Positions 1 through 4,521 of a stretch of 21,475 bases of DNA are shown here, in pieces. The notes below the pieces were generated by a model. That model saw only the letters and a program-made list of their open reading frames with translations. It had not been told where the DNA came from and searched no databases. The position numbers and the translations under genes were made by a program. Numbering within the stretch: position 1 is the stretch's first letter; each line of letters starts with the position of its first letter. The stretch is from a virus: IMG/VR virus record IMGVR_UViG_3300025010_000821, positions 1-21,475 of that record; one strand, written 5' to 3'.

Positions 1-1
1 C

Positions 2-181
2 GAAGATCACAACTCTATTGAGATTGAGATAAGAGTTAAATCTGAACACGAAGCACAATTTATTTTCAAAGAAATTTCTAAATTGATTCTTGATCAACTT
101 CTCGGAGAAGCGAAAATTCAGATTGAAATGGTTTATAGTAAATTGATGGTAACTATATATCTTGATGAATATTATTTGTAA
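2..181 (+). CDS. Hypothetical protein, 3' part only (start outside window)
   Basis: A reading frame is open from the left edge to a TAA at 179-181, giving the last 59 residues of a protein whose start is not in the window. The segment is charged and alternates beta-like (IEIEIRV near its start, VTIYL near its end) and helical stretches. The next gene begins 21 nt downstream, so the two are probably co-transcribed. A 13-nt identity (22-34 with 1843-1855) and the local pattern SIEIEIR / SIEIR suggest a weak link with the small gene at 1676-1870. No family is recognised. It is called a gene because the frame is fully open and is followed by a gene with its own ribosome binding site. Confidence 0.6.
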   Translation, partial: EDHNSIEIEIRVKSEHEAQFIFKEISKLILDQLLGEAKIQIEMVYSKLMVTIYLDEYYL

Positions 182-202
182 AATCGAACGGAGCACGTTA
201 AA

Positions 203-442
203 ATGAAACTACCAATCGTTTACCCAAAAGACGAATATCCAGCTCACTCTATGGATTTCTTACAATGGAAATATAACCAGTCAGTAATACCCTCAACTTC
301 CGAAGTTGTAATTCTCGAAGAGGAAGAGAAACATTTTCGAGTATTTATTACAGGCGTGAAGCTTGTTTTTAATATTCCAAAAAGTCAATGTGTGATTGTT
401 GAGAATGGACATCCTCTTGAAGAGTATGGATTTACTTTATAA
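203..442 (+). CDS. Hypothetical 79-aa protein
   Basis: This is a small soluble acidic protein with no signal peptide or membrane segment. The ATG is preceded by GGAG with a 9-nt spacer, a good archaeal ribosome binding site. The middle holds an acidic run (ILEEEEKHF) followed by beta-like hydrophobic stretches (VFITGVKLVFNI and CVIVENG), suggesting a small alpha/beta or beta-sheet fold. It lies 21 nt after the partial gene to its left and is followed directly by a T-rich tract, so it is probably the last gene of that unit. No family is recognised and no function is proposed. Confidence 0.65.
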   Translation: MKLPIVYPKDEYPAHSMDFLQWKYNQSVIPSTSEVVILEEEEKHFRVFITGVKLVFNIPKSQCVIVENGHPLEEYGFTL

Positions 443-467
443 TTTTTACTTTCTTTTCTCTTTTTTT
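443..467 (+). terminator. T-rich terminator after the 79-aa gene
   Basis: Immediately after the TAA the + strand has three T tracts (T5, T4 and T7) in a pyrimidine-rich stretch ending at 467. Archaeal intrinsic termination works mainly on oligo-T tracts without needing a stable hairpin, and none is visible here. The position between a stop codon and a long non-coding region fits. Confidence 0.55.
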
Positions 468-564
468 AAAAAACGCAATTGGTAAAATATACCTATGTGT
501 TTCTCTCTATTTTCCACTCATTTACTCTACCATCTAAAAACAGAAAAGTATATCCTCTGTAAAA

Positions 565-687
565 TGTACAAACATGTACAACAAAACGATAGAAAACAGT
601 ACATTTTCACGTTGTACATATCTATACATTACATCAATATAGTGAATAATATAATTATCTACTAAATTTAATGTACGTTTATGTACT
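565..687. promoter_or_regulatory. Array of TGTAC-type boxes, several in 10-bp phase
   Basis: TGTACA occurs at 565-570, 575-580 and 613-618, with relatives TATACA at 623-628, TGTACG at 672-677 and TGTACT at 682-687, and AGTACA at 598-603. The pairs 565/575, 613/623 and 672/682 are each exactly 10 bp apart, so the boxes of a pair face the same side of the helix. This is the usual layout for cooperatively bound operators or iterons. A candidate binder is the ribbon-helix-helix protein at 2375-2740, whose own promoter has TGTACT at 2772-2777. Spacing and sequence are seen; the function is inferred. Confidence 0.5.
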
Positions 688-700
688 TCGCTCGCTTGAT

Positions 701-738
701 ATTGATTAAAACATATGTTGACCTGAATATTAATCAAT
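701..738. repeat. 9-bp inverted repeat with a nested palindrome
   Basis: ATTGATTAA at 701-709 is matched perfectly by TTAATCAAT at 730-738, with a 20-nt spacer. The spacer starts with the perfect 10-bp palindrome AACATATGTT (710-719). It sits 14 bp after the last TGTAC box. It could be a protein-binding dyad or a cruciform element. AT-rich sequence makes chance dyads common, so the confidence is limited. Confidence 0.4.
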
Positions 739-991
739 TTGATTTTACAGGTTTTCAATGTGTTAGAATGTTCCCTGTTTTTACCTATATCGAGGAAACA
801 AAATTATTCTACATACTATAGGAATATAGAATATCCTGCCGATCTACGTTTACTTAAGAGCATTTTAGCTATCAAAAAACACATAGGCAACCACGATCAA
901 GCCTCTTGTATGTGAAATTACCGATATTGGTTTTAAAATTTGGTTTTTTCATTCGTTAACACCCCATTTTGTTATGTTAATTCAATTGCGT

Positions 992-1017
992 TATACATTA
1001 TAGTACGTTTTTATACA
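992..1017. promoter_or_regulatory. Three TATAC/AGTAC boxes at exact 10-bp spacing
   Basis: TATACA (992-997), AGTACG (1002-1007) and TATACA (1012-1017) repeat at exactly 10-bp steps and resemble the boxes at 565-687. They lie just upstream of the TATA-bearing repeat tract of the gene at 1125, where a bound protein would neighbour the basal transcription factors. This is a candidate operator for that gene cluster. Confidence 0.45.
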
Positions 1018-1025
1018 CTGTAATT

Positions 1026-1055
1026 AAGTATAAGTATAAGGATAAGTATAAATAT
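1026..1055 (+). promoter_or_regulatory. Hexamer tandem repeat containing the likely TATA box of the 1125 cluster
   Basis: Five consecutive 6-bp units read AAGTAT, AAGTAT, AAGGAT, AAGTAT, AAATAT. The last two create a TATA-like core (GTATAAATATAA) at 1046-1057. Archaeal transcription starts about 25 bp after the TATA centre, which would give a start near 1075 and a leader of roughly 50 nt before the ATG at 1125. The repeat could expand or contract by slippage and so change promoter spacing; that is inference. Confidence 0.45.
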
Positions 1056-1124
1056 AAGTTGTGTGTATTATAGTATAGAGTAAAGTAAAACAGGACTAAC
1101 ACAAGATAAAAGGAGAAATGAAAC

Positions 1125-1439
1125 ATGGCAGAATTCAAAGTAAAAGTAAGCAGCTCAAAGAAAGATGAAATACATGAACAGCTTAAACCCCTCCCCCTTC
1201 TCCAAAAACTTATAACTGAATTAATATTATGGGCTGACATTCCGGCAGAATATACCATAGGAGAGACGGTTATAAAAACAGAAGAGCGTGAAATGAAAAT
1301 AACGTCAATCAAAAACACCAAATGTAAACTTGAGATTGACGGAAATGAAATAAACAGCGGCAGAGATGCAAACGATTTTAGGAACATCGTAATTAAAGAA
1401 CTTGTCAAAATGGGATTCCGGGAGAACGTGTTACTCTAA
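1125..1439 (+). CDS. Hypothetical 104-aa protein, first gene of the left cluster
   Basis: This is a lysine-rich soluble protein of unknown family with a helical N-terminal half (around residues 15-40) and a beta-like middle (TVIKTEEREMKITSIKN, CKLEIDG). The AGGAG at 1111-1115 decides the start: the ATG at 1125 is 9 nt away, while the out-of-frame ATG at 1118 is only 2 nt away and opens a 16-codon frame. The C-terminus overlaps the next reading frame (winged-helix-like) by up to 38 nt in a different frame. The two may be separate overlapping genes or one protein split by a frameshift. Confidence 0.65.
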   Translation: MAEFKVKVSSSKKDEIHEQLKPLPLLQKLITELILWADIPAEYTIGETVIKTEEREMKITSIKNTKCKLEIDGNEINSGRDANDFRNIVIKELVKMGFRENVLL

Positions 1440-1671
1440 TGTTAAGGAGTGGATAAATACGACTTTCAAAAAACAATTCCCCCAATCCCTCTTTTTAAAT
1501 GCCCTCTCTTCTGAATGGCAAAAAACATCCGAAATCCGGGATAAAGTAGGATGCTCTCAGAAGCTCGCTAAAGATACGTTGAATAGTCTCTTTGAAGATG
1601 GACTTATAGAATGGAAACCCGCGAAAGGCGGGCGAGAAGGTACAAGAGAATGGAGATTAAAAGGAGAGTGA
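1402..1671 (+). CDS. Winged-helix-like DNA-binding protein (start uncertain)
   Basis: The C-terminal 60 residues read like a winged helix-turn-helix domain: LFLNALSSEW (helix 1), KTSEIRDKVG (helix 2), SQKLAKDTLNSLFEDGLIEW (recognition helix and strand), then a basic wing ending in TREWRLKG. This resembles transcription-regulator folds in archaea and their viruses. The given start is a TTG at 1402 without a clear ribosome binding site. An AAGGAG at 1444-1449 lies only 3 nt before an in-frame ATA at 1453, so the true start is unresolved. It is in the +1 frame relative to the 104-aa gene it overlaps, so a frameshifted fusion of both is possible. Confidence 0.55.
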   Translation: MSKWDSGRTCYSNVKEWINTTFKKQFPQSLFLNALSSEWQKTSEIRDKVGCSQKLAKDTLNSLFEDGLIEWKPAKGGREGTREWRLKGE

Positions 1672-1675
1672 AAAC

Positions 1676-1870
1676 ATAACCGACTTTTTCGAAAACCTGT
1701 GTAATAAAAAAAGAGGACTATCAAGAGAGTATCTATTACAGGATATTCTTGCATCGTTTATGGAGTTGAAGAGAAAAGGGTATCTAGATACTGAATATAA
1801 ATGTGAAATTCCTTTAGATGAAAAACATGTTACTGAGATGTCGATTGAGATAAGAACAAGAAAAATTTAA
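1676..1870 (+). CDS. Small 64-aa protein with a putative ATA start
   Basis: A frame beginning with ATA at 1676 runs to a TAA at 1868-1870. It is preceded by AGGAG at 1662-1666 with a 9-nt spacer; the gene at 2258 has the nearly identical leader AAAGGAGAGTAAAACA followed by ATG. This makes translation from ATA, or a recently lost ATG, more likely than chance. The protein starts TDFFENLCNKKRG after the initiator and is charged and partly helical. The first in-frame ATG, at 1760, would leave only 36 residues. The GTG inside the leader (1668) is out of frame and hits a stop after three codons. The C-terminus (SIEIRTRKI) mildly resembles the partial protein at 2-181. Function is unknown. Confidence 0.45.
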   Translation: MTDFFENLCNKKRGLSREYLLQDILASFMELKRKGYLDTEYKCEIPLDEKHVTEMSIEIRTRKI

Positions 1871-1886
1871 TCATGGAGTTAAAACA

Positions 1887-2243
1887 ATGTCCTCAGAAAA
1901 CGCAACAAAAGAATTCATGACGACATTCACGGAAGAAGGATTTAGCATGAAACGCCTCGAAGAATCCCGAAAAGCCAAGCTGAGATTAAAAGGTGTTTCA
2001 CTCTTTGCATACCCGGACGGATGGACTCAGAAGTGCAAATCTAAAGGGTTTAATGAATATTACGGGCATCTAATAGACTATTACGGGAATTCAAGGATAC
2101 CAAGGATTGGATACAAACTAGCAGTCATGGAGTTTTATAATAAGCATGAAAGTGTGGCTGAAATCTATGAGGTTGTAGAAGTCGAGCGAAGTTATTGTCT
2201 TGAGTATGTCCGGGGCGTTTATTTAGAAAGTGTTACCATCTAA
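1887..2243 (+). CDS. Hypothetical 118-aa protein
   Basis: This is a soluble protein with a helical, charged N-terminal third (TEEGFSMKRLEESRKAKLR) and an aromatic-rich C-terminal part (GFNEYYGHLIDYYGN, YLE) with several predicted strands. The ATG follows GGAG at 1875-1878. It lies 16 nt after the 64-aa gene and 14 nt before the small membrane protein, so the four or five genes from 1125 to 2386 look like one operon. No family is recognised. Confidence 0.65.
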   Translation: MSSENATKEFMTTFTEEGFSMKRLEESRKAKLRLKGVSLFAYPDGWTQKCKSKGFNEYYGHLIDYYGNSRIPRIGYKLAVMEFYNKHESVAEIYEVVEVERSYCLEYVRGVYLESVTI

Positions 2244-2257
2244 AGGAGAGTAAAACA

Positions 2258-2386
2258 ATGTCAAAATTCCAATTGTTTGAAGATGCAATTATGATAACCG
2301 TATGCTTCTTATGTTCTATTCCGGTTGTAATTTTTGGGACAATGTTTGAGTTTATAAAAAATAAGAGGAAAAAATCAGATGAATAA
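2258..2386 (+). CDS. Small single-pass membrane protein, 42 aa
   Basis: An ATG follows AAAGGAG with a 9-nt spacer, and the frame ends at TAA 2384-2386. Residues 11-31 are a continuous hydrophobic stretch (IMITVCFLCSIPVVIFGTMF) followed by a basic tail (KNKRKK), predicting one membrane span with the C-terminus inside the cell. Its last 12 nt overlap the end of the convergent ribbon-helix-helix gene. Small viral membrane proteins can act in exclusion or lysis, but nothing here identifies the role. Confidence 0.55.
   Translation: MSKFQLFEDAIMITVCFLCSIPVVIFGTMFEFIKNKRKKSDE
2355..2374 (-). terminator. Double T6 terminator after the RHH gene
   Basis: On the - strand the stop codon of the ribbon-helix-helix gene is followed immediately by TTTTTT (2374-2369) and, 7 nt later, a second TTTTTT (2361-2356). 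Two consecutive oligo-T tracts are a plausible archaeal intrinsic terminator. They lie inside the coding end of the convergent small membrane protein gene, where they encode its lysine-rich tail. Confidence 0.5.
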
Positions 2387-2740
2387 CTTTCTCCACCATC
2401 TTCTTTTATCTTCCAATAATAATATCTTATCCTCTCTTATTTTTTCAATATGAGAAATCAACGTCTGAACCTGGGTAACATGCGCTTTTGAGATATCGTT
2501 CTGTTCTCGGATTATTTCCCTAAATTTCTCACTTTCAGATAGCCGAGCTTCCAGAGAAATGATCTTCTTTTCATATTCTAAAATCTTCTCGCGATAAGAT
2601 TCTATCAGTATTCTATCCTCTGAATAGTAATATTTCAGGGCTTCCGTTACGGCTTCCGTCTGGGTTTGCTTATGATCTTCTATCCATCGGATGATTTGCA
2701 TATCTAATAAGACTGAGATTTTTTTCTTTTCATCGGGCAT
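2375..2740 (-). CDS. Ribbon-helix-helix protein with long coiled-coil tail
   Basis: After the chosen start (MPDEKKKISV) residues 6-40 fit a ribbon-helix-helix DNA-binding domain: a short strand (KISVLLD), helix 1 (MQIIRWIEDHK) and helix 2 (TQTEAVTEALKYYYS). The remaining 75 residues are highly charged and predicted as a coiled coil (ILEYEKKIISLEARLSESE and onward), ending in a Trp/Arg-rich RRWWRKLFI. RHH proteins act as dimeric repressors or partition-type factors. The ATG at 2740 is preferred over a TTG at 2758 because the TATA box at 2761-2770 is centred about 26 bp upstream of it, giving a leaderless mRNA. It is alone on this strand, between + strand genes. Autoregulation is likely because a TGTACT box touches its promoter. 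Confidence 0.65.
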   Translation of the reverse strand: MPDEKKKISVLLDMQIIRWIEDHKQTQTEAVTEALKYYYSEDRILIESYREKILEYEKKIISLEARLSESEKFREIIREQNDISKAHVTQVQTLISHIEKIREDKILLLEDKRRWWRKLFI

Positions 2741-2760
2741 ATTTAGATATTTGAACAAAT

Positions 2761-2777
2761 ATTATATAAGTTGTACT
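2761..2777 (-). promoter_or_regulatory. TATA box and adjacent TGTAC box for the RHH gene
   Basis: Read on the - strand, AGTACA (2777-2772) is followed directly by CTTATATAAT (2770-2761), a strong archaeal TATA box. Its centre is about 26 bp before the ATG at 2740, so the predicted transcript begins at or next to the start codon. The AGTACA/TGTACT box occupies the position of the BRE element, where a bound repressor would block TFB. Confidence 0.55.
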
Positions 2778-2794
2778 GTTTGAAAAGTGTATGA

Positions 2795-2806
2795 AAAATA
2801 TAAATA
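2795..2806 (+). promoter_or_regulatory. TATA box for the 69-aa gene
   Basis: The A/T stretch AAAATATAAATA is centred about 27 bp before the ATG at 2829, predicting transcription start within a few bases of the start codon. No ribosome binding site is seen before that ATG, consistent with a leaderless transcript. It faces the RHH promoter in a 71-to-88-bp divergent intergenic region. Confidence 0.5.
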
Positions 2807-2828
2807 ACTAAATTAACTATAATAAAAC

Positions 2829-3038
2829 ATGAAATTATCACCTGAAATAATAGAACACATCAAAACAAGAATCTCAACACTCGAAAATCGCATCAAGGAC
2901 GACGAACGTTATTTAGGCCACGTCGAAATGTTGGAAAGAGACTACCCCGGTAAAGACTTCGGGCGCTCAGAAATCGGGGAAGTAATAGGATACACAACGG
3001 ATGCAGTTTCGACATTAAAAAAGTTGATTGGAGAATAA
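2829..3038 (+). CDS. Hypothetical 69-aa helical protein
   Basis: The first half is a charged helix or coiled coil (EIIEHIKTRISTLENRIKDD), followed by a loop and a second helix ending in TLKKLIGE. The segment GRSEIGEVIGYTTDAVSTLKK could be a small helix-turn-helix, but this is weak. The gene has its own near-leaderless promoter. Its TAA (3036-3038) directly abuts the stop codon of the convergent late operon (3039-3041), so there is no intergenic space. Function is unknown. Confidence 0.6.
   Translation: MKLSPEIIEHIKTRISTLENRIKDDERYLGHVEMLERDYPGKDFGRSEIGEVIGYTTDAVSTLKKLIGE
3017..3022 (-). terminator. Possible T6 terminator of the late operon
   Basis: On the - strand a T6 tract lies about 17-22 nt after the stop codon of the last late gene, inside the 3' end of the convergent 69-aa gene. 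The junction itself carries a short inverted repeat (GGAGA at 3030-3034, TCTCC at 3043-3047). This is modest evidence for the end of the long leftward transcript. Confidence 0.3.
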
Positions 3039-3341
3039 TTAACTCTCCACAACAATTTCCTTTTGCTCAAACTTCGCTGAATTCTTCCCATCCAACCGGC
3101 AAATAGTCAATACCACAGAATTAGGAATAAACTTATACTGTCCTTTACACTTGAGGGAGCACTCCGAACACACATAATTATACCAAGTCTTCCCGTCCCC
3201 TGCGACTTTCCTTTTTTCCTCAGTGATCAACGGTATAAGAGCCTGTACAATTGTGATTACTTCTTCTGTGTTTCCTGCGGATAAGAAATCGAGCGCGGTA
3301 AATGCTTGCTTTTCCAAAAAATCTAACTGTTTTATGCTCAT
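3039..3341 (-). CDS. Small Cys4 (putative zinc-binding) protein at the end of the tail operon
   Basis: The 100-residue protein has a helical N-terminal half (KQLDFLEKQAFTALDFL, VITIVQALIPLITEEKRK) and a C-terminal part with four cysteines, C58, C61, C65 and C81 (CSECSLKC, then a fourth 16 residues on), compatible with one structural zinc site. Its ATG overlaps the upstream stop in a TAATG, with GGTG upstream as ribosome binding site, so it is translationally coupled to the hub-like gene. It is the last gene of the late operon. It could be a tail-tip accessory or assembly factor; no family is recognised. Confidence 0.55.
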   Translation of the reverse strand: MSIKQLDFLEKQAFTALDFLSAGNTEEVITIVQALIPLITEEKRKVAGDGKTWYNYVCSECSLKCKGQYKFIPNSVVLTICRLDGKNSAKFEQKEIVVES

Positions 3342-4519
3342 TATTTCACCTGATTACATTTCGTAACTTTTGTAGTTTTCTTTATCTGAGCGATTAAATC
3401 ATAAGCATCTAAGACGACTTTCCCAACTTGAATTTCAGTTGTATAAGAGTTTTGTGTTATGTTATGTCTCACTCTATAAACGTTGAAATCACCCTGGACA
3501 ACTGCACCATCCAGTTCTGTTGAGTACGCTTTGACGCTTACCATGTCTCCATAATGAGCTTCAGGAGTTCCAACGAGATTTATACTGCCTGATATTGTAG
3601 CTCCCACTTTTCCGGGAAGAACCCCAGCCGCAATACTCGCACAGGTCGCGTTACTTTGCAATTGAGAATAGATATCAACATCCGTTTTTCTCCCATACTT
3701 AGCAACTGCTGTATTATCAATAGCAGAACCTGAATACTGAGTTCCACCGCTTGGCGTGTCACCTTTTATTTTTTGTTGTGTCGCTTGATCCTCTATGGAA
3801 ACCTCAAATGTGCTGCCAAGATAACGAGCAGTCCCTTGATATGCTTTGTACTTGTCAGTGGCAACCGTATCTAATTTTTTCCATGTCAAATATGTTTTAT
3901 CGAGGAGGCCACCGTCTGTATAAGTGCATTTCGTCCCGGTCTTCCAAGCCTGCCCGCTCTGTTTTTCAAGATCCTGAAATACACTATATAAATAAGTTTG
4001 ATCAGCCTTTGTGGCATATGCTGATTCGGCATCAGTAAAATTGATAGTCCCGGTTTGATCTACATAGGGAGCCTGATTTAAAAATGTCAGCCGGGAAACG
4101 TGATGCGTTGAATTCACGAGATAAGTTAGGATAGCTCTTGCTTCTACGGTCCCCGTCCATGTCTTATTCTCTTCAATCAGGAGCTTTGAAGCTTCATTAA
4201 TATGTCCTTTGCAGATTAAAACTGTATTATTTTTTGTTGTATATTCACCTGAGATAGCTTGAACCCTGCCCTCAAAAATGTCGGTATAAACAATCTTTTC
4301 CTTCGGAGACATCCGGCAGGATACTTGCAGTCTGACAATATCATCTTCTTCGATGGGGTTTATATATTCTGATGTGTACGGGCTCCGATTAGTGATCAAT
4401 TCAATCTGAGCATAAGGTACATCAGCACTTTCAGCAGTTGACGCATTAACCAGTTTTGGAAAATATCTTTCACCGGTTGGTTTCTGGATGATCACTCTAG
4501 GGCGAAAAAACCAGAGCAT
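3341..4519 (-). CDS. Tail-tip / baseplate-hub-like protein
   Basis: This 392-residue beta-rich protein follows tape measure and distal-tail-like genes, the position of the tail-tip or hub protein in siphovirus modules. Its N-terminus (RPRVIIQKPTGERYF, then alternating strands with EEDDIVRLQV and DIFEGRVQAISG) resembles the split-barrel start of gp27/gpD-type hub proteins that describe a local frame and its kernel. The C-terminal part (YGDMVSVKAYSTELDG, then VYRVRHNI) fits the end of that family. No peptidase or glycosidase domain is seen. The ATG at 4519 is chosen over an upstream TTG at 4534 because GGTGG lies 8-10 nt before it; it then starts 2 nt after the previous stop. The assignment rests on position plus general fold impression. 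Confidence 0.6.
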   Translation of the reverse strand: MLWFFRPRVIIQKPTGERYFPKLVNASTAESADVPYAQIELITNRSPYTSEYINPIEEDDIVRLQVSCRMSPKEKIVYTDIFEGRVQAISGEYTTKNNTVLICKGHINEASKLLIEENKTWTGTVEARAILTYLVNSTHHVSRLTFLNQAPYVDQTGTINFTDAESAYATKADQTYLYSVFQDLEKQSGQAWKTGTKCTYTDGGLLDKTYLTWKKLDTVATDKYKAYQGTARYLGSTFEVSIEDQATQQKIKGDTPSGGTQYSGSAIDNTAVAKYGRKTDVDIYSQLQSNATCASIAAGVLPGKVGATISGSINLVGTPEAHYGDMVSVKAYSTELDGAVVQGDFNVYRVRHNITQNSYTTEIQVGKVVLDAYDLIAQIKKTTKVTKCNQVK

Positions 4520-4521
4520 GG

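Larger units (their letters stand above)
443..1124. other. 680-bp AT-rich non-coding regulatory region
   Basis: No convincing gene lies here. It holds the T-rich terminator, TGTAC-type boxes at 565-687, a 9-bp inverted repeat at 701-738, a second group of boxes at 992-1017, a hexamer tandem repeat at 1026-1055 with a TATA-like core, and the leader of the next gene. A 74-codon reverse frame (534-758) is judged spurious. Between about 740 and 980 I see only AT-rich sequence with one imperfect palindrome near 820-837. The combination would fit a regulatory hub or a replication origin; the sequence alone does not decide between them. Confidence 0.6.

Noticed and set aside
534-758. A 74-codon reverse-strand frame in the non-coding region
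   Set aside because: Its composition follows the AT-rich DNA, it runs through the phased boxes and the dyad, and no ribosome binding site or TATA box is placed for it.
820-837. Palindrome-like AGGAATATAGAATATCCT
   Set aside because: Only about five of eight arm positions pair, within the range expected for AT-rich DNA.
1118-1166. Alternative ATG at 1118 before the 104-aa gene
   Set aside because: It is 2 nt from the AGGAG, out of frame with the gene, and stops after 16 codons.
998-1408. A 136-codon reverse-strand frame opposite the 1125 gene
   Set aside because: It is antisense to a gene with a clear ribosome binding site. Its Ser/Leu/Tyr-rich product is what a reverse reading of a Lys/Glu-rich gene and an AT repeat would give.
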